Below are positions 38,175-47,583 of a stretch of 64,000 nt of DNA, piece after piece (the first letter of the stretch is position 1; every line of letters starts with the position of its first letter). Position numbers and translations under genes: made by a program. The notes beneath the pieces were generated by a model, which was not told where the DNA came from, searched no databases, and was given only the letters and a program-made list of their open reading frames with translations. Origin of the DNA: Caballeronia sp. SEWSISQ10-4 2 (lineage in GTDB: Bacteria; Pseudomonadota; Gammaproteobacteria; Burkholderiales; Burkholderiaceae); assembly GCF_030464885.1 (NCBI RefSeq), contig NZ_JALPRJ010000027.1, positions 1-64,000 on the forward strand, written 5' to 3'.

Positions 38175-38546
38175 CTACGCGGCGCCGATCAACACTTCGG
38201 CCGGTATGCGCAAACCCTCATGCAGGCGCCGGATCATGGCTAGGCTAAGCGGTCGGGTTCCACTCAGAACCTCGTATACGCGGTTCGCGGGGCCGATGTA
38301 CGGCTTCATGTCCGTGACTGACAGCCCGCCCTTCTCCATGCGAAACCGGATTGCCTCGATCGGGTCAGGCCACTCGAGCGGAAAGTGTTCCTGTTCGTAG
38401 CGTTCAACCAGGACACCCAACACTTCGAGCGCGTCGCCTTCTGGCGTCCCTTGCTCTGGATCGAGATCGACGAGCGCTGCCACTCTCGCCAGTGCAGTGC
38501 GATAGTCCTCTTCGTTGTGCAGCGGTCGAATTTCCCTATTCTTCAC
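38175..38546 (-). CDS. higA: HigA-type helix-turn-helix antitoxin
   Basis: A 123-residue antitoxin. N-terminal helices (IRPLHNEEDYRTALARVA; LEVLGVLVERYEQEHFPL) followed by a helix-turn-helix (LSVTDMKPYIGPANRVYEVLSG). The start is a GTG at 38546 in a GTGA overlap with the end of the higB remnant. The gene appears intact, although the toxin gene before it is broken. The operator-like palindrome upstream of higB is perfect. Confidence 0.85.
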   Translation of the reverse strand: MKNREIRPLHNEEDYRTALARVAALVDLDPEQGTPEGDALEVLGVLVERYEQEHFPLEWPDPIEAIRFRMEKGGLSVTDMKPYIGPANRVYEVLSGTRPLSLAMIRRLHEGLRIPAEVLIGAA

Positions 38547-38799
38547 TCCATTTCCACAGTTTTCGCGTCGACCTTGTCGTACTCGGTGTGCGTGCCGATG
38601 AACTTAATGGAGACAGCGCCAATTCGGTATGCGATAGCCACAATCAACCGGTAGTCACATCCTTTCAGATTGAACACCACGCGGTTGCCCCCGACAAAAC
38701 TGGCCGACGCATATCGGCTCTTGATATCCTGCGGGTTCGCCCAAGTTGCTTTGGTCGCTCACAGAAGTCGAGTATGGTTCGCCTGGCAAAAATTCGCAT
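38543..38799 (-). pseudogene. higB: HigB-type toxin gene with an internal frameshifting deletion
   Basis: From an ATG at 38799 the frame gives MRIFARRTILDFCER and then leaves the family frame, reaching a stop (TGA) well before the gene end. The other frame over the remaining bases reads TKATWANPQDIKSRYASAS, GGNRVVFNLKGCDYRL and FIGTHTEYDKVDAKTVEME, the family C-terminal two thirds, and ends in the GTGA overlap with higA. The remnant is 257 bases, not a multiple of three, and about 40 bases shorter than an intact HigB gene. An internal deletion plus frameshift near 38755 explains this. Confidence 0.78.
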
Positions 38800-38808
38800 G
38801 AAATCAAT

Positions 38809-38831
38809 CACAGTCCCAATTTGGGACTGTG
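38809..38831. promoter_or_regulatory. Perfect 23-base palindrome upstream of the higB remnant
   Basis: CACAGTCCCAA (38809-38819) and TTGGGACTGTG (38821-38831) form a perfect 11-base inverted repeat around one central base. It ends 10 bases before the ATG of the higB remnant, the usual place for a HigA operator. Its perfection beside a broken toxin gene suggests that repression by HigA is still under selection or that the decay is recent. Confidence 0.65.
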
Positions 38832-39017
38832 TAAAGATCGGCCACGGAAATGAGAAAAAGACAGGGATGTAACGCGGTCTATTTTCACGCGCCTACGGGC
38901 ATCCGAGCGAAACGAAGCCAACTCTCGGCGCGGTCGCATGCTGCGCGCCCAACCTTGACCCGCGCGGCTTTCAAAGCCGTCGCAAGTCTCCTGCAAACCG
39001 CTCGCCGGGCCGCCCCC

Positions 39018-39614
39018 TTACTTCTTCTCGGGCGTAGGCGTGGTTCCCGGCGTAGGCGTGCTTCCCGGCGCATTCGGGAACGGGAACGTGTTGAACATCG
39101 ACTTCGCCTGGGTCTGCATCTGCTCCTGCATCTGCATGAACATATTCTTCGATTGCTCGATATAGCTCGTCATCATTCCCTGCATCATGGGCGCCTGCAT
39201 GTTCATGAATTGCGACCAGACTTCGGGATTCAGCGGCACGGCATTACCGTCGATCAGCCCTTTCGACTGGTCGGTGAGCTTGTGCTGGATGTCGATGAAC
39301 GCCTGGATATTCTTCTCCAGGTACGTGCCCATCATGCCCTGCATCGCGTTGCCGTAGAAGCGGATGATCTGCGAGAGCATGGTCGATGAAAACATCGGCA
39401 GGCCGCCGCTTTCTTCTTCCAAAATGATCTGCAACAGGATGCTGCGCGTCAGGTCCTCGGCGGACTTGGCGTCCATCACCTTGAACTCTTCCTGGTCGAG
39501 CACGAGCTGTTTGACGTCGGAAAGCGTGATGTAGGTGCTGGTTTCGGTATCGTAGAGCCGGCGATTCGGATATTTTTTTATGAGTCGTTCGGCGGATTTC
39601 TTTGTAGTGGTCAT
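39018..39614 (-). CDS. phaR: Polyhydroxyalkanoate synthesis repressor PhaR
   Basis: A 198-residue protein. The DNA-binding PHB_acc_N domain opens LIKKYPNRRLYDTETSTYITLSD (read in parts), and the PHB_acc domain follows (EDLTRSILLQIILEEE; LEKNIQAFIDIQ). A Met/Gln-rich helix (about 140-170) and a Pro/Thr tail close it. PhaR senses PHA granules and represses phasin genes. It lies on the same strand 173 bases after phaB. Confidence 0.93.
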   Translation of the reverse strand: MTTTKKSAERLIKKYPNRRLYDTETSTYITLSDVKQLVLDQEEFKVMDAKSAEDLTRSILLQIILEEESGGLPMFSSTMLSQIIRFYGNAMQGMMGTYLEKNIQAFIDIQHKLTDQSKGLIDGNAVPLNPEVWSQFMNMQAPMMQGMMTSYIEQSKNMFMQMQEQMQTQAKSMFNTFPFPNAPGSTPTPGTTPTPEKK

Positions 39615-39787
39615 GTAACGCCTTTAAACGCAAAACTCAAACTGTGCCGACGGACTCCGCGTAATTGAAAGCGACGCAAGCCGCCGGTTCGTAGTCGGTG
39701 CCGGCGAACCGGCATCCAGTTGCAACGTCCCGCTCCGACGCGGGACGCGCGGCGCGCACAGCTTTATGGCGCGCCGCTTGAAGCCCC

Positions 39788-40528
39788 TCACCCCATGTGC
39801 AAGCCGCCATTCAGCGAGAAGTCGGCGCCAGTCGAAAACCCCGATTCCTCCGATGCCAGCCACGCCACGATCGAGCCAATTTCCTCCGGCCGCCCGAGCC
39901 TGCGAACCGGAATGGTCGCGACGATCTTCTCCAGCACGTCCGGACGGATCGACTTCACCATATCCGTCCCGATGTAACCCGGCGAAATGGTATTGACCGT
40001 CACGCCCTTGGTCGCCACTTCCTGCGCCAGCGCCATCGTGAAGCCGTGAATGCCGGCCTTGGCCGTGGAGTAGTTGGTCTGGCCGAACTGCCCTTTCTGA
40101 CCGTTCACCGACGAAATATTGATCACGCGTCCGAAGCCGCGCTCGACCATGCCGTCGATCACCTGTTTCGTCACGTTGAAAAGGCTCGTCAGGTTGGTGT
40201 CGATAACGGCGGTCCAGTCTTCGTGCGTCATCTTGCGGAACACAACGTCGCGCGTGATGCCCGCATTGTTCACCAGGATGTCGACTTCGCCGACTTCGGC
40301 CTTGACCTTGTCGAAGGCGTTCTTGGTCGACTCCCAGTCGCCCACGTTGCCTTCGGAGGCGATGAAGTCGTAACCCAACGCCTTTTGCTCTTCGAGCCAT
40401 TTGACCCGGCGCGGCGAATTCGGCCCGCAACCCGCGACGACCGTGTAGCCGTCCTTATGCAGCCGCTGGCAGATACTCGTACCAATGCCGCCCATGCCGC
40501 CCGTCACATACGCTACTCGTTTCGTCAT
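39788..40528 (-). CDS. phaB: Acetoacetyl-CoA reductase PhaB
   Basis: A 246-residue short-chain dehydrogenase. NADPH-binding VTGGMGGIG, catalytic Ser140, Tyr153 and Lys157 (YSTAK), and PhaB-typical GQFGQTNYSTAKAG. It reduces acetoacetyl-CoA to (R)-3-hydroxybutyryl-CoA, the PHA monomer. It follows phaA on the minus strand. Confidence 0.94.
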   Translation of the reverse strand: MTKRVAYVTGGMGGIGTSICQRLHKDGYTVVAGCGPNSPRRVKWLEEQKALGYDFIASEGNVGDWESTKNAFDKVKAEVGEVDILVNNAGITRDVVFRKMTHEDWTAVIDTNLTSLFNVTKQVIDGMVERGFGRVINISSVNGQKGQFGQTNYSTAKAGIHGFTMALAQEVATKGVTVNTISPGYIGTDMVKSIRPDVLEKIVATIPVRRLGRPEEIGSIVAWLASEESGFSTGADFSLNGGLHMG

Positions 40529-40616
40529 TGCTCGCTCCGTTTATCGTTATGCGCGCCGCCGTCCGGGCTTCTCAACACCCGGGCCGTGGCGCGCGGTGCT
40601 CTCGCACGCTGTCTCC

Positions 40617-41798
40617 CTACGGTCGCTCTACCGCGAGCGCCACACCCATACCGCCGCCGATACACAACGACGCCAGCCCTTTCTTCGCATCGCGTTTCTG
40701 CATTTCATGCAGCAGCGTGACGAGAATCCGGCAACCGGACGCACCGATCGGATGACCGATCGCGATTGCCCCACCGTTCACGTTGACCTTCGACGTGTCC
40801 CAGCCCATCTGCTGATGCACCGCGAGCGCCTGGGCCGCGAATGCTTCGTTGATTTCCATCAGGTCGAGGTCGGACGCGGACCAGCCCGCGCGTTCCAGAC
40901 AGCGCTTCGATGCCGGCACGGGACCCATACCCATCACTTTCGGATCGACGCCTGCATTCGCGTACGCCTTGATGCGCGCGATTGGCGTGAGGCCGAGCGC
41001 ATCGGCCTTTTTCGCCGACATGACGATCACAGCCGCAGCGCCATCGTTGAGACCGGACGCATTCGCCGCCGTCACCGTGCCTTCCTTCGAGAACGCGGGT
41101 TTCAGGCCGGAAAGGGACTCCGCCGTCACACCGTGGCGCACGAATTCGTCGGTGGCGAAACGCAGCGGCTCGCCTTTGCGCTGGGGAATGTCGACGGGCA
41201 CGATTTCATCGTTGAAACGGCCCGACTTCTGTGCCGCTTCCGCCTTGTTCTGCGAGAACGCCGCAAACTCGTCCTGAGCCGCACGCGAAATGCCGTATTC
41301 CTTAGCGACGTTCTCCGCCGTAACACCCATGTGGATCGAGTTGAATGCGTCCCACAGGCCGTCGACGATCATCGAATCGATCAGCTTCGCGTCGCCCATG
41401 CGGAAACCGTCGCGTGAACCCGGCAACACGTGCGGGGCCGCGCTCATGTTTTCCTGACCGCCCGCGATCACGATGTCGGCATCGCCCGCGATAATCGCGT
41501 TCGCCGCCAGCATCACGGCCTTCAGGCCCGAGCCGCACACCTTGTTGATGGTCATGCCCGGCACCGAGCTGGGCAAGCCGGCCTTGATCAGCGCCTGGCG
41601 CGCCGGATTCTGGCCGGAGCCCGCCGTGAGAACCTGGCCGAGGATCACTTCGCTGATCTGCTCGGGCTTGAGGTTCGCGCGTTCAAGCAATGCGCGAATC
41701 ACGATTGCGCCAAGATCGGGTGCGGCGATCTTCGCCAGCGACCCGCCGAATTTGCCCACGGCCGTCCGTGCGGCCGATACGATCACTACGTCTGTCAT
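40617..41798 (-). CDS. phaA: Acetyl-CoA acetyltransferase PhaA
   Basis: A 393-residue biosynthetic thiolase. Acylated Cys88 in [28 protein letters not shown] and [11 protein letters not shown] are family motifs. It condenses two acetyl-CoA to acetoacetyl-CoA, the first step of PHA synthesis. It lies between phaC (306 bases upstream) and phaB (88 bases downstream). Confidence 0.94.
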   Translation of the reverse strand: MTDVVIVSAARTAVGKFGGSLAKIAAPDLGAIVIRALLERANLKPEQISEVILGQVLTAGSGQNPARQALIKAGLPSSVPGMTINKVCGSGLKAVMLAANAIIAGDADIVIAGGQENMSAAPHVLPGSRDGFRMGDAKLIDSMIVDGLWDAFNSIHMGVTAENVAKEYGISRAAQDEFAAFSQNKAEAAQKSGRFNDEIVPVDIPQRKGEPLRFATDEFVRHGVTAESLSGLKPAFSKEGTVTAANASGLNDGAAAVIVMSAKKADALGLTPIARIKAYANAGVDPKVMGMGPVPASKRCLERAGWSASDLDLMEINEAFAAQALAVHQQMGWDTSKVNVNGGAIAIGHPIGASGCRILVTLLHEMQKRDAKKGLASLCIGGGMGVALAVERP

Positions 41799-42105
41799 TT
41801 CAGTTTCCTTTGAGAATCGAAAGTGCTAGCCCGGTTTTGGCCGGCTGACTGCGTGGCCGGCTGGATACGTGTTCGCGCTTGCCCCTTGTTAGCCTGCTCC
41901 GCTTTTTGCTCCGTTTCTTGCTCCGTTTCTGACCGGTGCAGGCGACGCTCTCAACAGCGCTGGCGCTACGATTTCTTCCACTACTTCAGCTACGTTGAAA
42001 CGATACGTCGGATACTGTTGACCCGTCGCGTTCGAAATGCAATCGGGTCCGATCCGCATGACCCGCTTTGGCTAGAACTCAAGCTACACGGGTCACGCTA
42101 AAACG
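41799..42105. repeat. phaC-phaA intergenic region with a 12-base tandem repeat
   Basis: The 307-base gap between phaC and phaA holds no gene I can support. TTGCTCCGTTTC occurs as two perfect tandem copies at 41906-41929, with a weaker copy just before (41894-41905). The gap could carry a separate phaA promoter; none is clear. Nothing else stands out. Confidence 0.5.
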
Positions 42106-44061
42106 TCATTGATCCCGCTGCAGGACATAACGTCCCGGAGCCGGTTCGATCACCGGAAAATCTTCCGACCCGAGCGCCGCTTGTGGCTTCACTTTCTTGC
42201 CACCATACCCGTCGAGCCATTCGGTCCACGTGGTCCACCAGCTACCCGGATGTTCGATCGCGCGTTCGAACCATTCATCGGCATCTTCGGGCAAGGTTTT
42301 GTCGTCGCTATCGAGAAGCCAGAAACTGCGCTTGTTCTTCGACGGCGGATTGATCACGCCCGCTATGTGTCCCGATGCCCCGAGCACAAACGTCTGCGGC
42401 CCAGTCAACAACGGCGCGGACGCATACGCTGCCGTCCATGGCACGATGTGATCCTCGCGTGATCCGTACAAGAACGTCGGCACGTCGATCAGCGATAAAT
42501 CCACCTTCTCGCCACACGTCGTCAGGTCGCCCGGATTACGCAGCCGGTTTTCCAGATACGTGTTGCGCAGATACCAGACGAACATCGGTCCCGGCAGATT
42601 GGTCGAATCGCTGTTCCAGTACAGCAGGTCGAACGCCTGCGGCGTGCGGCCCTTCAGGTAGTTGTCCACCACGTAGTTCCACACCAGATCGTTCGGGCGC
42701 AGATACGAGAACGTGTTGGCGAACTCGACCCCGCGCATCAGCGCCGGCGGTTTGCCATCCTTGCCGCCGATGGCCTGCTCGCGCATCTGCACGTGCTGCT
42801 CATCGATAAACACATCGAGCACGCCGGTGTCCGAGAAATCAAGCATGGCGGTGAGCAGCGTCATGGATGCAGCCGGATGTTCGCCACGCGCGGCCAGCAC
42901 GGCAAGCGCCGTTGCGAGCATCGTGCCGCCCACGCAGAAGCCGAGCGTGTTGATCTGCTCGTGGCCGCTGATCTGCTTGACTACATCGATAGGCGTGAGC
43001 ACACCTTCCTCGATGTAATTGTCCCAGGTCTTATGCGCAATCGATGCATCCGCGTTACGCCACGAGATCATGAAAACCTGATGGCCGGCATCGAGCGCAT
43101 GGGCGACGAGCGAGCCTTCCGGCTGCAGGTCGAGGATGTAGAACTTGTTGATACACGGCGGCACGATCAGCAGCGGCCGCTCTCTTACGGTCGCGGTATG
43201 GGGTGTGTACTGGATCAGTTGCAGCAGGTCGTTTTCGAAGACGACCGAACCTTGCGTAGTCGCGATGTTCTTGCCAACCACGAAACCCGATTCATCGCTT
43301 TGCTGGATCTTGCCGCGCTGCATATCGGCGAGCAGATTCATCATGCCTTTTTGCAGGCTCTCGCCGCGGCTCTCGATCAGCGCCTTCTGCGCATCCGGAT
43401 TCAACGCGATGTAGTTGCTCGGCGACGCGGCCGCCGCCCATTGCTGCACGGCGAATCGAATCCGTTCGCGGGTCTTGTGATCCCCTTCGACAGCTTCTGC
43501 AAGCTCCTGCAAATAGCGCGCGTTCAGTACGTACCATGCCGCGGTGAATGCAAAACCGGGGCTGGATTGCCACGCGGTCGCAGTGAAGCGCCGGTCTTTC
43601 AGCGTCGATAAATCGATGCTTTGCTCGGTTGCCTGCTTGATGAGTTCCGTGGCGTCGCGCGAGAAACCGGCCTGCAGTTCCTGCAGGCGCTGCGGCGCGA
43701 TAGCCGCGGTCGGAATCTTCGGCATGGCGGGCATCGACGGTATCGCGAACGGAGATTGGCTACTGCCGCCGGGAAAACCGGGAAACCCCTGGAAACCGCC
43801 AAGCGCGGCGAACGGATTCGCCGCTGCCGATGTTGATTCACCCGTTTCCGTTTGTCCTGAATTCGCCTGAGCGGCGAACTTTTGCCACAGCGCCGGATCG
43901 GCTACTGCGCGCCACGTGTTGAGCCATTGCTCGAACATCTTTTGCACTGCTGCGGGGTCCGCGGCCGGCGTGCCAAAAGGCGTGCCCGATGTCGCCTCAG
44001 CAGCGGCGGACGAACGTGAAGAACCGGGTGACGATGAGGAAGAAGATCTGGAGGCAGCCAT
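42106..44061 (-). CDS. phaC: Class I polyhydroxyalkanoate synthase PhaC
   Basis: A 651-residue alpha/beta-hydrolase-type polymerase. The lipase-like box GFCVGGT holds the nucleophile Cys; the catalytic Asp and His lie in SREDHIVPW and GASGHIAGVIN. It polymerises (R)-3-hydroxyacyl-CoA into PHA on cytoplasmic granules. About 60 residues longer than the Cupriavidus enzyme, mostly due to a Ser/Ala-rich N-terminus (SRSSSSSSPGSSRSSAAAE) and a Phe/Gly/Pro-rich stretch near 85-115. First gene of phaCAB-phaR. Confidence 0.95.
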   Translation of the reverse strand: MAASRSSSSSSPGSSRSSAAAEATSGTPFGTPAADPAAVQKMFEQWLNTWRAVADPALWQKFAAQANSGQTETGESTSAAANPFAALGGFQGFPGFPGGSSQSPFAIPSMPAMPKIPTAAIAPQRLQELQAGFSRDATELIKQATEQSIDLSTLKDRRFTATAWQSSPGFAFTAAWYVLNARYLQELAEAVEGDHKTRERIRFAVQQWAAAASPSNYIALNPDAQKALIESRGESLQKGMMNLLADMQRGKIQQSDESGFVVGKNIATTQGSVVFENDLLQLIQYTPHTATVRERPLLIVPPCINKFYILDLQPEGSLVAHALDAGHQVFMISWRNADASIAHKTWDNYIEEGVLTPIDVVKQISGHEQINTLGFCVGGTMLATALAVLAARGEHPAASMTLLTAMLDFSDTGVLDVFIDEQHVQMREQAIGGKDGKPPALMRGVEFANTFSYLRPNDLVWNYVVDNYLKGRTPQAFDLLYWNSDSTNLPGPMFVWYLRNTYLENRLRNPGDLTTCGEKVDLSLIDVPTFLYGSREDHIVPWTAAYASAPLLTGPQTFVLGASGHIAGVINPPSKNKRSFWLLDSDDKTLPEDADEWFERAIEHPGSWWTTWTEWLDGYGGKKVKPQAALGSEDFPVIEPAPGRYVLQRDQ

Positions 44062-44206
44062 ATCCGCGTTTAACCTAAGCGTCCCGAGAGACTGAGTTGC
44101 TGATGCAGGCGTGACGTGGAGCCGCTTCGTCGCGGTTGTCGCGCCGGGCCGCTAAACGCCCGACTGCGATGATGTGACCTTGCTACGCCGTGCGCTTTTG
44201 TGAAAC

Positions 44207-44236
44207 ATTCTTGCTCCGCGGTGCAAGGCATGTCAA
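44207..44236 (-). promoter_or_regulatory. Possible sigma-70 promoter of phaC
   Basis: On the minus strand TTGACA (44231-44236) and AAGAAT (44207-44212) stand 18 bases apart, about 146 bases before the phaC start. The -35 box is perfect. The rest of the gap 44062-44409 shows no gene. Confidence 0.4.
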
Positions 44237-44409
44237 TGCGTCGCCTTGATTTTGACGCAGTGCGATATTTTTTTCATCATCGTTTTCCCGATGTGACACG
44301 GTGATGAATGTCAAGATTTGTTGCGCAACATAAGACGCGCAAGTCGTGTTTTCGGAGTGCAGCAAAAACCGTGCGCTGGGGCATCGGGTCAACGTGGGTG
44401 AGCGACGGC

Positions 44410-45279
44410 TCAATCCGCCAGCCAGATCATTGCGGCCATGCGCCCGGTTGTCCGGTCCCGTCGATACGAATAGAACCGATCCGCTTCAGTCACCGTGCAA
44501 AACGTACCGCCATGGACGTTCTGCGATCGCACGCCCGCCTTTTCAAGGCGCAAACGGGCGAGCGCGTAGAGATCCGCGAGATATTTGTGTTTTTCATCGC
44601 GCTCGACGAACGCAGCAACGGTCGCGTCCCGACATGCGGGATCGGCCGCAGCGACGAACGCGTCGAGCACGTCCTCGCCGACTTCGAACGCCGTCGGACC
44701 GATCGCCGGGCCGAGCCATGCGTGCAGCGTGCTGGTCTGGGCGCCAGCCAGATGGGCGACGCGCGCCGCCGTCTTCTCCACGATTCCAGCCGCCAGTCCA
44801 CGCCAGCCGGCGTGTGCTGCGCCGACGGCGCGGCCGGCTGCATCGCAGAGAAGTACCGGCAGGCAGTCCGCGATCATCACTACGCACACAACACCCGTGC
44901 GATCGGTCACCGCCGCGTCGGCTTTAACCGCCGACGCGGCAGAACCGGCGCAGCGATCGATCACCGCGCCCGCATCTTCGATCTCCGCCCCATGCACTTG
45001 CTCGAGCCACGCAACCGGAGCAGCGGTGAGTTCGACCACACGCCTGCGGTTTTCCATCACGGCTTCGGGTGCATCGCCCGTGTGCAGGCCGAGATTGAGT
45101 CCGCCGCGGCCATTCGCGCCGCCATACGGCGCGGCGCTGACGCCGCCGTTGCGCGTGGTCGCAAACGCGTGCACGCGATGTGAAACAGCGCCGGGACCGC
45201 CCGACCAATCGGGCCAAAGACAATCGTCGTCGCGAAGCGGCGCGTACGCGGCGAAGTCAGCCTTCACCATGGGCGTCAT
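44410..45279 (-). CDS. pgeF: Peptidoglycan editing factor / laccase-domain protein
   Basis: A 289-residue YfiH/DUF152 protein. The zinc-site residues are in [16 protein letters not shown] and [29 protein letters not shown] follows. In E. coli it removes misincorporated residues from peptidoglycan precursors; purine nucleoside phosphorylase activity is also reported for the family. The ATG at 45279 overlaps the rluD stop (ATGA), so the two are co-translated. Confidence 0.88.
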   Translation of the reverse strand: MTPMVKADFAAYAPLRDDDCLWPDWSGGPGAVSHRVHAFATTRNGGVSAAPYGGANGRGGLNLGLHTGDAPEAVMENRRRVVELTAAPVAWLEQVHGAEIEDAGAVIDRCAGSAASAVKADAAVTDRTGVVCVVMIADCLPVLLCDAAGRAVGAAHAGWRGLAAGIVEKTAARVAHLAGAQTSTLHAWLGPAIGPTAFEVGEDVLDAFVAAADPACRDATVAAFVERDEKHKYLADLYALARLRLEKAGVRSQNVHGGTFCTVTEADRFYSYRRDRTTGRMAAMIWLAD

Positions 45280-46535
45280 TCCTCGTCATCATCATCATCA
45301 TCTTCGTCGTATTCGATCGGCTGCGACTCGTCCCAGCCGCCGCGTGCCTGCGGGTCGTATCCCTCTTCCTCGATGAAATCCGCGTCCTCAGGATCGAGAT
45401 CCGTCGCTTCGTCGCGTCCGAGGCCCAGTTCAGCCGCCAACGCTTCGATATCCTCCGGCACGTCCGCGCGCCAGTTGATCTCGCGGCCCGTGGTCGGATG
45501 AATCAGTCCGAGCCGCCAGGCGTGCAGCGCCTGTCGATTGAAACCGTCCGGCAGCGGCTGCACCGAGCGCTTGCCGCGTGCGTGGCCGTAGATCGGATCG
45601 CCGAGCAGCGGATGGCGGATATGCGCGCAATGCACGCGAATCTGGTGGGTTCGTCCCGTATCGAGATCGCAATGGACAGCGGACACAGGCTGGTTGTTCC
45701 ACATCGCGCGGTCGATGGTGCGGTAATGCGTGCGGGCATATTTCCCCGAAGCGCTCTCCACCACCGCCATGCGCGTACGGTCACGCGGATCGCGGCCAAT
45801 CGGGGCGTCGATCGTGCCTTCGTCCGGCATCGTTCCCCACACCAGCGCAACGTAGCGGCGCTTCACCGTGCGGGCCTGCAACTGGCGTGTGAGGACGGTC
45901 TGCGCTTCGAGCGTGCGCGCCACCACCATCAATCCCGACGTTTCCTTATCCAGCCGATGCACGATGCCCGCGCGCGGCAAACCCGCGGCGGCGTCGCCGT
46001 ATCGGTACAGCAGGCCGTTGAGCAGCGTGCCGCTCCAGTTGCCCGCGGCCGGATGCACGACCATACCCGCGGGCTTGTTGATGACCACGAGCGCATCGTC
46101 TTCATAAACGATGTCCAGCGGCACCGGTTCCGGCGTGAACGCAAGCTGCTCGGGCAGCAAATCGGGAATCAGCGTGATGGTGGCGCCCAGCGGCACCGGC
46201 TGCCGGATCTTCGCGGGCGCGCCGTCCACCTGCACGCGTTGCGCATCGATCCAGGTCTGCAGGCGGCTGCGTGAGAATTCGGGGAATAACCGCGCCATGA
46301 CCTTGTCGAGGCGCTCGCCGGCGTACTCGTCGGGCACGAGGATCGTGCGCGGCGTTTCGGCGTCGGCGCGGCGCTCGTGCAGGTTGGTGGGCACGGGTTT
46401 GCCATGAATCTCCGATGCAACATCCGGCGCAGCTGCCGGTTCGGTCAAATCGTCCGGGCGTGCGTCGTCGGCCGATGCGCTTGGGCTATAATCTTTGCTG
46501 CGATCTTTGGTACGACTTGTACTTGAGCGGGTCAT
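45276..46535 (-). CDS. rluD: 23S rRNA pseudouridine synthase RluD
   Basis: A 419-residue RluA-family synthase with N-terminal S4 domain ([18 protein letters not shown]) and catalytic Asp in [14 protein letters not shown]. It should make the pseudouridines 1911/1915/1917 of 23S rRNA. The N-terminal about 60 residues and the strongly acidic C-terminal tail ([12 protein letters not shown]) lie outside the catalytic fold. It is divergent from bamD, whose promoter overlaps its 5' end. Confidence 0.9.
   Translation of the reverse strand: MTRSSTSRTKDRSKDYSPSASADDARPDDLTEPAAAPDVASEIHGKPVPTNLHERRADAETPRTILVPDEYAGERLDKVMARLFPEFSRSRLQTWIDAQRVQVDGAPAKIRQPVPLGATITLIPDLLPEQLAFTPEPVPLDIVYEDDALVVINKPAGMVVHPAAGNWSGTLLNGLLYRYGDAAAGLPRAGIVHRLDKETSGLMVVARTLEAQTVLTRQLQARTVKRRYVALVWGTMPDEGTIDAPIGRDPRDRTRMAVVESASGKYARTHYRTIDRAMWNNQPVSAVHCDLDTGRTHQIRVHCAHIRHPLLGDPIYGHARGKRSVQPLPDGFNRQALHAWRLGLIHPTTGREINWRADVPEDIEALAAELGLGRDEATDLDPEDADFIEEEGYDPQARGGWDESQPIEYDEDDDDDDEE
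46488..46493 (+). promoter_or_regulatory. TATAAT -10 box upstream of bamD
   Basis: A perfect TATAAT at 46488-46493 lies 87 bases before the bamD ATG, inside the 5' end of rluD. The -35 (around 46465) is weak, so this is only a candidate. Confidence 0.35.
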
Positions 46536-46580
46536 TTAGACTGAAAGCTGGGAATTAGCCAGAAAGGCATGAGCTAGAAA

Positions 46581-47465
46581 ATGCAAGCACTGATGCGAGC
46601 CGTGAATCAAGCTTTGAGAACCGTTTTGAACCCTGTGCGCCAGTTGCTCCGGCTATCGTCGAACTCGTCGGTCAGGGTCGTCGCGCTGGCTGCGGGTGCC
46701 GTCATTGTTGCGGGCTGTCATGGTTTGCCCGAGAAAACCGACGAAACGGCAACGTGGAATAACGGCAAATTATACTCGGAGGCGCAGGATGCGCTGTCCG
46801 GCGGTGACTTCGGCAAATGTGCGAAGTATTTCGAGAACCTGGAAGGTCGCGATCCGTTCGGCCATTTTGCGCAGCAGGCGCAGATCAATGTCGCTTACTG
46901 CAACTGGAAAGACGGTGAAACCGCTTCCGCTGATTCGGCCATCGACCGCTTCATCAAGCTGCATCCGGATCACCCGGACATCGCCTACGCGTATTACCTG
47001 AAAGGCATGATCCACTTCAACGACGACCTCGGTTTGTTCGGCCGTTTCTCCGGCCAGGACATGAGCGAACGCGATCCGAAGTCGCTGCGTGAATCGTACG
47101 ACGCGTTCAAGGTCGTGGTCGACAAATATCCGCAAAGCAAGTATGCGCCGGACGCTGCGCAACGCATGCGCTACATCGTGAATGCGCTGGCTTCGCACGA
47201 AGTGCACGCGGCGGACTATTACTATCGGCGAGGCGCATATGTAGCGGCAATCAATCGCGCGCAACTCGCGATTCGTGAATACCGGAATGCACCTGCAACG
47301 GAAGACGCGTTGCACATCATGATGCTGTCGTACGGCAAGCTCGATCAGCCGCAACTGGAAGGCGACACGAAGCGCGTGTTGGCCGCCACGTTCCCCGACA
47401 GCCCGTATGTCACCGGCAAGCAGCGTCCCGGTAAGGAGAACAAATCGTGGTGGCAGATTTGGTAA
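46581..47465 (+). CDS. bamD: Outer-membrane assembly lipoprotein BamD
   Basis: A 294-residue lipoprotein: the signal ends in GAVIVAGC with the acylated Cys at about residue 49, a longer lead than usual, so a later start is possible. The mature part has tetratricopeptide repeats (YSEAQDALSGGDFGKCAKYFENLE; YDAFKVVVDKYPQSKYAPDAAQRM in part). BamD is the essential partner of BamA in outer-membrane protein insertion. Followed by a strong terminator. Confidence 0.93.
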   Translation: MQALMRAVNQALRTVLNPVRQLLRLSSNSSVRVVALAAGAVIVAGCHGLPEKTDETATWNNGKLYSEAQDALSGGDFGKCAKYFENLEGRDPFGHFAQQAQINVAYCNWKDGETASADSAIDRFIKLHPDHPDIAYAYYLKGMIHFNDDLGLFGRFSGQDMSERDPKSLRESYDAFKVVVDKYPQSKYAPDAAQRMRYIVNALASHEVHAADYYYRRGAYVAAINRAQLAIREYRNAPATEDALHIMMLSYGKLDQPQLEGDTKRVLAATFPDSPYVTGKQRPGKENKSWWQIW

Positions 47466-47489
47466 GCGTTTCTGGACGCTGACCATTGC

Positions 47490-47527
47490 AATAAAAAAAC
47501 CCGGCTTTTTCGCCGGGTTTTTTTATT
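47490..47527 (+). terminator. Intrinsic terminator after bamD
   Basis: The stem AATAAAAAAACCCGGC pairs with its complement around a 6-base loop, with a T run on the plus strand. The A run on the other side makes it usable by the convergent helicase gene as well. Confidence 0.9.
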
Positions 47528-47583
47528 GTTTGGTTTTTCATTGCGTGAGAAGCAAGCTTGTCTACGGGTGACAAACACCGCCC

